Source of the DNA: CAWEFA01 sp963851385
GTDB lineage: Bacteria > Bacteroidota > Bacteroidia > Bacteroidales > DTGW01
Assembly (NCBI GenBank): GCA_963851385.1
Contig: CAWKPE010000031.1
Coordinates: 62,001 to 126,000, forward strand
Reading direction: 5' to 3'
DNA: 64,000 bases
Numbering within the stretch: position 1 is the stretch's first letter; each line of letters opens with the position of its first letter. Shown here one piece after another: positions 54,257-62,958 of this stretch. The position numbers were made by a program, and so were the translations under genes. Below the pieces are notes generated by a model that was not told where the DNA came from, searched no databases, and worked only from the letters and a program-made list of their open reading frames with translations.

Positions 54257-55756
54257 CTATTTTAGAAGTATTGAATTATCCCTTTTAAGCTTTAATTCTT
54301 CCTGTATCGCATATACTTTTGCTTTTGATAACGGGTACTTCAACATAAACAAAACTGCTATAATCATTGCGACAATAGGAATAATAATATAGGATATTCT
54401 AATTGTAAACAGTTGATGGGAATTTAAATGAGGATCCTTACCACCAATTCCCAATAAAACAAGGACTGCTGAAGTGATCAATGTAACTACCGCAATTGAT
54501 GCTTTAATTAAAAAACCAGTCACTGCGCTATACATTCCTTCTCTGCGTTTTCCTGAACCTAATTCATCATAGTCACAGATGTCGGCACAAAATGAACCTA
54601 TCAGAACCCAGCAAGCACTCAAACCAATGTTTATAATAACGGGTGGCAATATTGTTAAATAAGGATATTCAGGCGTAAATAAATACCAGCTTGATAAGTA
54701 ACCCAGAATACCAATTGCTAGTCCGGCAAGCATTATAGTCCTTTTATCAAAATATTTACTGATTCTATTAATAATAAAAATGCTGATTAACTGTGTTAAA
54801 GTTTGAACGATTCCAGTATATACGCCTAAATATCCTGCAAGTTCTTTATGAGTAATGGTTTTTTCAACAAAATGAAATCGAAATGGAGATTTCCAGCTCC
54901 AGTCCAAAATCTTATGAGCTCCATCATAACCAACATGATAAAGAGTAATATATCCCAATAAAGGGATCATAAAGTATAAACTGACAAATACAAAAAATAT
55001 AGCACCCATCAGCATTACAAAAGGCTTGTCTTTAAATGTTTCAATAAATGAAGGCCAGAATTTAATTTTTTCATGTTTAATTTCATATCGTTCTTTACAA
55101 AATATGGCAGGTATGATACCAGAAATCAAAATTATCCCGGCAACAATAATTCCTACATATCTTGCGCCAACAATCTCATCTCCACCCCAAATACTTTTTA
55201 ATTGAGTGATAAGATATAACGAGCCAATAAGAGTTCCTATAATATAGGAAAACACGATCTTGTATGTTTGTAACCTGGTTCTTTCTATGTAGTCTACCTC
55301 AAGTTCCAGTCCTAATCCGCTAAAAGGTATTTGCCAGATAGTAAAAGTCATAAAGAATAAAGAAACTGCAACTATTAAATAAGATGCCTGCAAAAAGCTT
55401 CCACTGATAGTTTGTCCAAAAATATGCATGTTTGCAACAGAGCGTGGCGTAAACCAAACGCTGATAAAAATAATTGTCATTATTATTACACCGACAAATA
55501 TCCACGGCCTTCTTCTTCCCCAGCGTGACCGGGTATTATCACTGGTAAAACCGATAATCGGGTCAGTAATACCTTCGACCACTCTTGAGGCACTCAAAGC
55601 TGCACCCACAACAACAGGACTTATTCCCATTCCAACCTGAAATATATTATAAGCTAAAGTAGGAATTACATTAATTGAAAGGTTTTCAGCAAATCCACCT
55701 ACACCCCAGGATAATTTCTGGCCAGTTGATAATTTAGATTTTTGTTTATCCTCCAT
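54257..55756 (-). CDS. GPH-family sugar:cation symporter (MFS superfamily)
   Basis: 499 residues with twelve predicted membrane helices. The N-terminal signature of glycoside-pentoside-hexuronide transporters is visible: KLSWGVGGFAENL, SRVVEGITDPIIGFTSDNTRSRWGRRRPWI, with the conserved loop between helices 2 and 3. It couples sugar uptake to Na+ or H+. The substrate is unknown, but the GH26 mannanase gene three kilobases upstream on the same strand makes manno-oligosaccharides plausible (inference). Two copies of a 16-base repeat flank the gene. Confidence 0.88.
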   Translation of the reverse strand: MEDKQKSKLSTGQKLSWGVGGFAENLSINVIPTLAYNIFQVGMGISPVVVGAALSASRVVEGITDPIIGFTSDNTRSRWGRRRPWIFVGVIIMTIIFISVWFTPRSVANMHIFGQTISGSFLQASYLIVAVSLFFMTFTIWQIPFSGLGLELEVDYIERTRLQTYKIVFSYIIGTLIGSLYLITQLKSIWGGDEIVGARYVGIIVAGIILISGIIPAIFCKERYEIKHEKIKFWPSFIETFKDKPFVMLMGAIFFVFVSLYFMIPLLGYITLYHVGYDGAHKILDWSWKSPFRFHFVEKTITHKELAGYLGVYTGIVQTLTQLISIFIINRISKYFDKRTIMLAGLAIGILGYLSSWYLFTPEYPYLTILPPVIINIGLSACWVLIGSFCADICDYDELGSGKRREGMYSAVTGFLIKASIAVVTLITSAVLVLLGIGGKDPHLNSHQLFTIRISYIIIPIVAMIIAVLFMLKYPLSKAKVYAIQEELKLKRDNSILLK

Positions 55757-55898
55757 ATTTTCGGTTTTAATATATTATTCTCTCTAACAAGAAAATGACA
55801 CTAATTGTATTTGGTACGCTATCTTTTTTGAATTTTGTTTAAATATGCTACTTTTTTGTGAACATCCAAAAAAATAGTTTTTAATTTATTCAATTAAA

Positions 55899-55943
55899 AT
55901 TAAAATGATCATTAGAGATAAACCTGTTAATGATCATTTTAAT
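55899..55943 (-). terminator. 16-bp perfect inverted repeat (hairpin) after the DUF6600 gene
   Basis: Sixteen-base arms (around TGATCA) pair perfectly around a 13-base loop. On the minus strand it is followed by a T-rich tail. Its loop includes most of the second copy of ATCATTAGAGATAAAC (55908-55923). Confidence 0.6.
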
Positions 55944-55987
55944 ATGTGATAATCTGGTTATTTAAGAATTAAAATATAAGCGTTATT

Positions 55988-56935
55988 CTATCTTCTATTA
56001 TGATTTGTTTGTTGTTTGTCTTCCTCATTATTTGAAGGATTATTATTTACCTGAGGAGATTTCTTATTATAATTTTTTGAACGATTCATTTCCTGTTTTT
56101 GGTAAAACTTATCATGTTCTTTTAACGATTTTTGTCTGTTCCATTTTTCAACTGGTTTTGGAGAATACCTATTCTGCCCAGATTCATCACTTTTATGAAT
56201 TTGTGGTTTATATATCTGAATATGATCATTATTTATTCTTTGTTCCGGTCTATCAATTTCATTAACAGAAATTCTCTTTACTGTATTTCCAGTAGCTCTT
56301 TGTACCTCTCGCCTGTCAGGCCCTGAGAAATACGAAGAACGTCTTCTGTTATTATCTATGTAAGTATCGTTAATAATTGTAGAATTATGAATTATTCCAA
56401 AATTGTTTGACCTGTTAACACGATAGTGTTCAATATCTTGTCTACCAAAATCTTTTTCTCTTACAAATATCCATCTGTCATGAGGTATGTCATATCCCCG
56501 GCCGAAAACCACATTAATACTAATCCCTGGTTTTAAAGGCGTCCAGCCAAAATATCCAGGAGATTGTCTCCAGACTACCCATGCGGGAGCCCATTCTTCA
56601 TCCGGTACCCAAAACCATCCATAATAGTTATCGTAATCCCAGCGGCCATAATGGAAAGGAGCCCAACCCCACGGATAATCAGACGCCCATGTCCAACCAT
56701 AATCTGTATTTATCCAATAACCATTTGTCGAATAAGGAACAAAATCATGTCCTGCATTTGGGATCCACACATAACCATAATGAGGATAAGCAACCCAATG
56801 ACCATAAGGACTAAGCTGATCGTAGAACACCTGGAAACTGACGTAAGCATGTTGTGCTGTCGCTTTTTCTGAAACCATTGCAATTGAAAGGCATATTGCA
56901 ATAAATATTACTTTAATTCTAATAATTGTTTTCAT
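55988..56935 (-). CDS. DUF6600-type Trp/Tyr-rich secreted protein
   Basis: 315 residues. Signal peptide (cut near residue 27, ATAQH), then a Trp/Tyr/Gly-rich core (residues 30-135) built from repeats of the type YGHWVAYPHYGYVWIP, YGWTWASDYPWGWAPFHYGRW and FWVPDEEWAPAWVVWRQS, the hallmark of DUF6600. Residues 200-315 are polar, Asn/Arg/Lys-rich and probably disordered. The function is unknown. It is likely exposed outside the cytoplasmic membrane and could be a carbohydrate- or matrix-binding protein by composition only. Confidence 0.8.
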   Translation of the reverse strand: MKTIIRIKVIFIAICLSIAMVSEKATAQHAYVSFQVFYDQLSPYGHWVAYPHYGYVWIPNAGHDFVPYSTNGYWINTDYGWTWASDYPWGWAPFHYGRWDYDNYYGWFWVPDEEWAPAWVVWRQSPGYFGWTPLKPGISINVVFGRGYDIPHDRWIFVREKDFGRQDIEHYRVNRSNNFGIIHNSTIINDTYIDNNRRRSSYFSGPDRREVQRATGNTVKRISVNEIDRPEQRINNDHIQIYKPQIHKSDESGQNRYSPKPVEKWNRQKSLKEHDKFYQKQEMNRSKNYNKKSPQVNNNPSNNEEDKQQTNHNRR

Positions 56936-57125
56936 ATCTTAAAATTTATAAATTTCTAGTGACTATAATCACAAAATCCCTGCCAACTATTTAAAATAGG
57001 GATAATGTAATATTTATGAATGACTTAAAAAAAATATATGTCAATAAACTTCTTAAACTTAATTATTATTGATTCAATTTACAGAACAAATGCTAAAATA
57101 TCTGAAATATTTTATTTCCTTATGT

Positions 57126-58676
57126 TTATTGTTTATCGAACACTGCATTAATTCTTCTTTCCCCACGAAATGATTTGGAATATTGTTTTACAGATAAAAC
57201 AGCACCTTGTTCCAATAGATTCCAATATTCAAAAGAAGTCATTTCAGATGCTTTACCTTCTTTATTTAAAAGTATTTTTGATTCAATTATTAATGTGTCT
57301 CTTTTTTCAGACCATCTTGCTCTCATTATACTTGGAGAATTAAGCATTTCTGACCTGGTTTCTCTTCCATCAAAAAAAATCTTATCACTAGTAATTTTAT
57401 CATCTGCATATTCCAGGATAAAAGTCTTTTGGATATTTATCTCATTTTCATTTTGTGAAATGTTCATTTTGTAGGGCAAAAAGCTCACACCAAAATTATC
57501 AAGGGTACTTTTTTCTTCGTCAAAAATCCATGTACCTGAAAAGTTGGGATTATGATTAGAATTGTTCAATTGTCTTTCCGACAAAAATGGAAATCCACAT
57601 GTATTGAGATAAGGTATAATATTATTCTGATAGGCTGTATCTTCTTTACAAAGTATCCTGGTTCCATCAAGCAAAGAAACATATTGCTTCTTTAGAGTAT
57701 TTCTAACCATTCCGGCCCATGTAACATAATATGTCCACATGGGCTGATTCTTTAATATTTCTTTTGAAGGAGGGGCTCCGACCTCTCCCAACGTGATTAA
57801 TTTACCTTTTGATAATGCAACTAAGCTATCATAATTAGTCTGTTTAAAATCATTTCCATATACGTCAAGAGCTAAAACATCCACGTATTTATCACCTGGA
57901 AAATATTTTGAGAATTGCATATCAGGATTATTTGGTCTGTCCATACTCCAAACCCAGATAAGGTTATTAAGCTTATGTATCTTGACTAACCTGTCAAATA
58001 ATTGGCGATATAGTTTTGCTGTGCTGAATTCTCCGCGTCTTCCACCCCACCAGAACCAGTTACCATTCATCTCATGATAAGGGCGCCAAAGTACAGGAAC
58101 ATGAGCATCCCAAAGTTTTTTCAAATAGAAAGCAATAGTATCTACCTGTACACACCAGTGGTTGTAAAGTTTGGTGCCAGGTGTTAATAAATCTTTGAAT
58201 TGTTTATCCATGATTTGTCCTTGAACGCTTTCAAGAGAATCAGGTGCAACATGTCCTAGCAATGGTCTGAAAGTAACCGGTTCATCTGCTGTTGGAGGTA
58301 CCGCATGCCAGCAGATAGTAATTATTGAACCCAGTTTATGTTGCCGTTTTACTTCTTCAACAATATCAGGACGGGCTAAGTGAGAATCTGTGTCACCAGG
58401 CTTAGCAAATCCCCAGTCAGTACTAAAAATTACCGGTGTTTTGCCAGTATATTTTATAGCAAATTGTGTATTCCTGTCTTTAATATTTGGATAATTATGT
58501 TGCCCTGAAAGAGTGTACTTACCTGAAATACTGTACAAAAAATTCAATAAGGCTTTGGCTTCCGGAGAAACATTTGGGGTAACAGGTTTGATATCCTTAT
58601 CTTTTCCAAATAAAGATACTTCAGAGAAAAATAGTATTGCTATAAATATTCCAAAAACTACTATTTTGAATTTCAT
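57126..58676 (-). CDS. GH26 beta-mannanase with C-terminal lipocalin-like extension
   Basis: 516 residues from the Met at 58676 that begins the signal peptide (MKFKIVVFGIFIAILFF). A longer frame starts at 58724. The GH26 (beta/alpha)8 barrel spans about 35-345. The acid/base Glu is in LWRPYHEMNGNWFWWG (near 204) and the nucleophile Glu in ITLGEVGAPP (near 295), with ITICWHAVPP and LALDVYGNDF between them. It cleaves beta-1,4-mannan. The last 140 residues (from NFSGTWIFDEEKSTLDN) look like a small antiparallel beta-barrel of lipocalin-like type, not a standard carbohydrate-binding module. It is secreted or periplasmic. Confidence 0.88.
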   Translation of the reverse strand: MKFKIVVFGIFIAILFFSEVSLFGKDKDIKPVTPNVSPEAKALLNFLYSISGKYTLSGQHNYPNIKDRNTQFAIKYTGKTPVIFSTDWGFAKPGDTDSHLARPDIVEEVKRQHKLGSIITICWHAVPPTADEPVTFRPLLGHVAPDSLESVQGQIMDKQFKDLLTPGTKLYNHWCVQVDTIAFYLKKLWDAHVPVLWRPYHEMNGNWFWWGGRRGEFSTAKLYRQLFDRLVKIHKLNNLIWVWSMDRPNNPDMQFSKYFPGDKYVDVLALDVYGNDFKQTNYDSLVALSKGKLITLGEVGAPPSKEILKNQPMWTYYVTWAGMVRNTLKKQYVSLLDGTRILCKEDTAYQNNIIPYLNTCGFPFLSERQLNNSNHNPNFSGTWIFDEEKSTLDNFGVSFLPYKMNISQNENEINIQKTFILEYADDKITSDKIFFDGRETRSEMLNSPSIMRARWSEKRDTLIIESKILLNKEGKASEMTSFEYWNLLEQGAVLSVKQYSKSFRGERRINAVFDKQ

Positions 58677-58752
58677 AATTTGTTTTCTCATATTAGGTAA
58701 GTCTGAAAAAAGCAAAACACGCAAAGAACAAAAGAATTATTATGCTATTTTG

Positions 58753-59580
58753 TTAAAATATAAAATCCAAATCAGGATTATCTTTTAATTTATAAACATG
58801 CCTTTTCATCACTTCAGCCCATTCATTCTGGGATAAAGATTTGTCAAAGATTTTGTAAGAAACAGGTTTGCCAAAAACTACACTGAATTTTCCATTACGA
58901 TGTTTGTACAGTTCATCAACTAAAAAAAACATTTCGATATTAATTTTTAAACCTATTCTTTTTCTGAAATTAGCCAGGTTGTAAAAGAAATCGGAATTGC
59001 GTCCGAAAAAATGCACAGGAACTACATCTCTTTGAGAGGCAATTGCCTTAGTAATAAAATTTTTTTTCCATCCCAAATCTGTAATCTGACCTTTAATTTT
59101 CCGAGAACACAAACCTGCAGGAAAAGTCAAAATTGGCATGTCCTGCATGTATGCTTCATCAATAATCTTTGCGCTTTCTTTACCATGGCTACCGTGTTTA
59201 TTTATCGGCAAAAAAATCGGCTTTAAATTTTCGATGTTCATTAAAATATCGTTTACCAGTGCACGAATATCACCAAACCTCTCTCCAACAAGCGCCATTA
59301 AAATTATTCCGTCGAAGCCGCCAAGTGGATGGTTTGATGCGAATAAATACCTTCCATCGAGAGGTATGTTTTCAATTCCACGTATTTCAACGGAAACATT
59401 AAAATCTTCCATGCAGGCTTTTGAAAATTCAATACCAAATTTATGTCCGTGTCTCCTTATTAAGTCATTTAGCTCATCCTGATGCGCAATACGTTCTACA
59501 TAACGATAAACAAAGCCAGGCAACAGTTTTGCTAATTTTGGACTTTTGTCATGAAAGACTTTTCTAATGTTTAGTTCCAT
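58753..59580 (-). CDS. PlsC-like lysophospholipid acyltransferase
   Basis: 275 residues. The acyltransferase motifs are ASNHPLGGFDGI (the HX5D variant of HX4D, near residue 83), a basic and Gly-rich block near ILTFPAGLCSRK (motif III) and VPVHFFGRNSDF. This subgroup is close to ornithine-lipid/hemolysin-type acyltransferases rather than PlsC itself. It acts at the inner membrane on an acyl donor and an unknown lysolipid. Its start overlaps the S9 peptidase stop by 17 bases, so the two are co-transcribed. Confidence 0.85.
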   Translation of the reverse strand: MELNIRKVFHDKSPKLAKLLPGFVYRYVERIAHQDELNDLIRRHGHKFGIEFSKACMEDFNVSVEIRGIENIPLDGRYLFASNHPLGGFDGIILMALVGERFGDIRALVNDILMNIENLKPIFLPINKHGSHGKESAKIIDEAYMQDMPILTFPAGLCSRKIKGQITDLGWKKNFITKAIASQRDVVPVHFFGRNSDFFYNLANFRKRIGLKINIEMFFLVDELYKHRNGKFSVVFGKPVSYKIFDKSLSQNEWAEVMKRHVYKLKDNPDLDFIF

Positions 59581-61396
59581 TGCACAAATGCTTTTCTAAA
59601 AATTTTTCCATTGCTCTATAGAAATCAAAACGATTTTCTTCATTATGAAAACCATGACCTTCATTTTCTTTTACCATATATTCAACTTCTATTCCACGTT
59701 TTTTCATTGCTTCTACCATTTGATCGCTTTCATTTTTGTTTACTCTCGGATCATTAGCTCCCTGTGCAATAAACAAAGGTGCTTTGATATTATCTGCATG
59801 AAAAACCGGCGATATTTCTAAATATAATTCTTTATCATTCTCCGGGTGTCCTATCATTTCATATTGCATTTCAAGCATAGGTTTCCAGTATGGAGGAATA
59901 GTTTTCATTAAAGTAAATAGATTTGAAACGCCAACATAATCAATGCCACAACAAAATAATTCCGGCGTAAATGCAAGCCCGGCAAGCACAGCATAACCAC
60001 CATAGCTTCCTCCATATATTGCAATACGCTTAGGATCAGCTATTCCTATTTTAATAAGCCATTCAACGCCATCGGTAATATCATCTTGCATTGCTTTCCC
60101 CCATTGTTTAAATGAAGATTCCCAGAACTTGCGACCATATCCTAACGAACCTCTGTAGTTCATCTGAAAGACTGCATATCCCCTGTTGGCTAAATATTGA
60201 ACTTCAGGATCGTAGCCCCAAACATCACGTACCCATGGACCACCATGAGGATTGACCACTACGGGTAATTTTTTGGCTTTAATTCCAATTGGTAAAGTAA
60301 GGTATCCATTTATTATTAAGCCATCACGCGATTTATAATGAACAGCTTTCATTTCAGCCATATAATCTTCCTTTAACCATGGACTGAGATCAGCTATTTT
60401 AGTCAGTTTATCTTTTGTAAAATCATAATAATAATATGATCCGTATGTTTTATCGCTAAATATCCTTACAATAAACTTATCTTCTGCCTTATTGGTGCTT
60501 GCAAGAGAAATTTCATACTTCTTGCCGATATGTTTTTCAATGTTAGAAAAAATCTTTTTAACCGTTTTATCAAGAAAAACAACTTTACGTTTCCAGTTTG
60601 TATATGAAATTGTGGTTAATTCTTTTCTCTTAATAGAATAGCTGAGACTGGAAACATCGTAATCATCATCCTTATAAAGAATTTCAGATTCTTGACAATT
60701 CTTAATATCAAAAACTACAATTGATTTTTTATCTCGTCCCAGGTTAGATGCAGCATAAATATTTCTATTATCAAAAGTAAAGAAGAGAGGATCAATAGAT
60801 TCTTTAAAATTAGTTGTTATGATTTTTCGAAATTCTTCATTTTCAGTTTCTCTAAAAAGAATACTTTCATTTGTACCATCCAGAGCCAAAGCCATACGTA
60901 ACTTACCATTATGATCGGTCATCCACCCCTGGATATTTCCGGGGTTTTCAGCAAGCATAGTCATTTCACCTGTGACAATATTTAATCGATAAGGATCAAA
61001 AACCTCTTGATTGCGTTTATTTAGGCCAATAATTACTTCATCATCAATATCCTCAAGATCATCTATTATTGTCGTGCGGACTCCATCAAATTCAGTCAGG
61101 CATGCCAAGTCAGAACCATCGATATTTACTCCGTAAAGTTTAAAATTCTCATCGCCACCATTATCCTTTAAATATAAAATTCGATTGTTATTGGCCCAAA
61201 AATAGCTGCTTATGTCACGATCAATTTCTGAAGTAAGTCTAACTTCATTTTCTTCACCAATTTTTTGAACGAAAATATTCATTCTGCCTTTGTATGGCGC
61301 CGAAAACGAGAAATACTTTCCATCGGGTGATATCTGAAATGCAGCTTTTTCAGGATTACGGAAGAAATCTTCCATTGGCAAGTGGGGAACATTCAT
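59564..61396 (-). CDS. S9-family prolyl oligopeptidase-like peptidase
   Basis: 610 residues from the Met at 61396. A start at 61417 would put the codon at the predicted transcription start and is disfavoured. An N-terminal beta-propeller (KAAFQISPDGKYFSF onward, about 1-350) is followed by an alpha/beta-hydrolase domain. The catalytic triad is Ser in IYGGSYGGYAV (near 463), Asp in ANDPRVNKNESD (near 548) and His in NEGHGFHNEEN (near 580). It belongs to the acylaminoacyl-peptidase/DPP-like group. It has no signal peptide, so it is cytoplasmic, and probably trims short peptides. Confidence 0.93.
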   Translation of the reverse strand: MNVPHLPMEDFFRNPEKAAFQISPDGKYFSFSAPYKGRMNIFVQKIGEENEVRLTSEIDRDISSYFWANNNRILYLKDNGGDENFKLYGVNIDGSDLACLTEFDGVRTTIIDDLEDIDDEVIIGLNKRNQEVFDPYRLNIVTGEMTMLAENPGNIQGWMTDHNGKLRMALALDGTNESILFRETENEEFRKIITTNFKESIDPLFFTFDNRNIYAASNLGRDKKSIVVFDIKNCQESEILYKDDDYDVSSLSYSIKRKELTTISYTNWKRKVVFLDKTVKKIFSNIEKHIGKKYEISLASTNKAEDKFIVRIFSDKTYGSYYYYDFTKDKLTKIADLSPWLKEDYMAEMKAVHYKSRDGLIINGYLTLPIGIKAKKLPVVVNPHGGPWVRDVWGYDPEVQYLANRGYAVFQMNYRGSLGYGRKFWESSFKQWGKAMQDDITDGVEWLIKIGIADPKRIAIYGGSYGGYAVLAGLAFTPELFCCGIDYVGVSNLFTLMKTIPPYWKPMLEMQYEMIGHPENDKELYLEISPVFHADNIKAPLFIAQGANDPRVNKNESDQMVEAMKKRGIEVEYMVKENEGHGFHNEENRFDFYRAMEKFLEKHLCNGTKH

Positions 61397-61423
61397 TCTT
61401 TCAATTATTTTTAACACGATTAC

Positions 61424-61431
61424 AAAATTAG
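61424..61431 (-). promoter_or_regulatory. -7 element upstream of the S9 peptidase gene
   Basis: TAATTTTG on the minus strand, 28 bases before the favoured start at 61396. Used to decide the start codon. Confidence 0.4.
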
Positions 61432-61545
61432 AACAAAAAAAATTATGACAGATGACTAATAACTATTGACTGATTTAGCACAGCAATCAAAATCAAGATT
61501 TAATGTATTGATATTTCATTTTGATGGACTTTGATAAGAGTGAAT

Positions 61546-61980
61546 TTATCTTTTTTTCTTAAAAAAAGCTTTCAATAATTCAGAACTTTCATTTTCCAGA
61601 ATGCCGCTTAAAACCAATGTCTTATTATGAAGTACATTTTTTCTTAGCAAAGAATATCCCTGTTTAGGATCATTAGCAGCATATACAATTCGTGATATCT
61701 GTGTCCAAAAAGCAGCACCAGCACACATAACACAGGGTTCAAGTGTTACATACAAAGTACAATCTATTAAGTATTTTCCTCCCAGTTCTGAAGCAGCAGA
61801 AGTAAAAGCTTGCATTTCAGCATGTGCAGTTACATCATTTAAGGTTTCTGTAAGATTATGGGCACGCGCTATTATTCTGTTATTATTTACAATAACAGCA
61901 CCAATAGGAACTTCATCTTTATCAAATGCTTTCTGCGCTTCTTTCAGTGCTTCCTTCATGAAATATTCATCGGTAAACAT
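61546..61980 (-). CDS. nucleoside/tRNA adenosine deaminase family (TadA-like)
   Basis: 144 residues from the Met at 61980 (MFTDEYFMKEALKEA), which is the normal TadA start. A longer frame to 62079 adds a non-homologous hydrophobic tail. Zinc motif: HAE in VTAHAEMQAF and PCVMC in LEPCVMCAGA, with the catalytic Glu. The C-terminal FKKKR is basic. It most likely makes inosine at the tRNA-Arg wobble position. A purely nucleobase-acting member is the alternative. It is divergent from the PHP gene. Confidence 0.9.
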   Translation of the reverse strand: MFTDEYFMKEALKEAQKAFDKDEVPIGAVIVNNNRIIARAHNLTETLNDVTAHAEMQAFTSAASELGGKYLIDCTLYVTLEPCVMCAGAAFWTQISRIVYAANDPKQGYSLLRKNVLHNKTLVLSGILENESSELLKAFFKKKR

Positions 61981-62099
61981 AAGGAATTGTCTATTGATAA
62001 TTGAAGTTTGAAAGATAAAAAGAATCAGATAATATTTTTTCATCAAAACAATATATTTGTAATCTTGAAAAGAATTCATTCTAAGAAAATTTTATTTAT

Positions 62100-62948
62100 A
62101 TGAGTAATTGGAGCAATTTTCATTGTCATTCAAATTTTTCTGACGGACAGGAAAATCCTGAAGATATTGTTAAAAAAGCAATAGAACTGAAAATGCCTTC
62201 AATAGGCATATCCGAACATTGCCCGGTTCCATTTAAAACTACATGGAATTTAAAATCAGATAAGGTTGATAATTATTTTGAACTAATGTCCAACCTAAAA
62301 AATAAATATTCCGGTAAAATTGAAGTATATTGCGGAATGGAAATAGATTATATTTCGGATATGCAAACAGAAATTCTTAAAAGATGCAAGATAGATAAAC
62401 TTGATTATATAATTGGTTCAATTCATTTCCTGGGTTTTTTAGCGAATGGTCAACCCTGGAACATAGACGGTACTGATGAACTTTTTAAAAAAGGGATGCA
62501 GGAAATTTTTCAAAATGATGGTATACGTTTAATTGAAAGCTATTATAATGATCTTATTAAAATGATAGATTTTCTTAAACCAACAATTATAGGACATATA
62601 GATAAGATCAAGTTGCATAATGCCGGAGATAAATATTTTATTGAAGATTCGGAGTATTATCGAAATGCAGCTATAAAGGCACTGGAAGTTATTAAAAAAG
62701 CTAGATTGTATTGTCGAATTTAATACAAGAGGACTTATATAAACATCTGATCAAAGCAACCATATCCTTCATTGTGGATGTTAAAGCAAATGCATCAAAA
62801 AGGAATCAGGGTAGTCATTAGCTCTGACAGCCACGTTCCGGATGATCTAGTAAGAGAGTTTTCAACTGCCGTCGAGTTATTGAAAGAAGCCGGATACAAT
62901 TCGCAATGTTGTCTTGAAGGAGGCATATGGAGAGAAAAGTCTTTATAA
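62100..62948 (+). CDS. PHP-domain histidinol-phosphatase family protein, with frameshifts near the 3' end
   Basis: The intact first part has the PHP metal motifs: HCHSNFSDGQ (residues 8-17), GISEHCPVP, MEIDY (YCGMEIDYISDMQ), IIGSIHFL and TIIGHIDKIK. After about residue 200 the frame breaks near 62700, 62742 and about 62760. Other frames supply the expected remainder: CIVEFNTRGL, then LKQMHQKGIRVVISSDSHVPDDLV with the final metal-binding SDSH, to the TAA at 62946. The restored length is about 280 residues. The family hydrolyses histidinol phosphate or similar phosphomonoesters. No his genes are adjacent. Probably a sequence error rather than a pseudogene. Confidence 0.82.
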
Positions 62949-62958
62949 TAAATGATAA

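Noticed and set aside
54071..55923. tRNA-Pro plus 16-bp direct repeats considered as an integrated island with att sites
   Set aside because: The repeats are not part of the tRNA, there is no integrase, and the enclosed gene is a single ordinary transporter.
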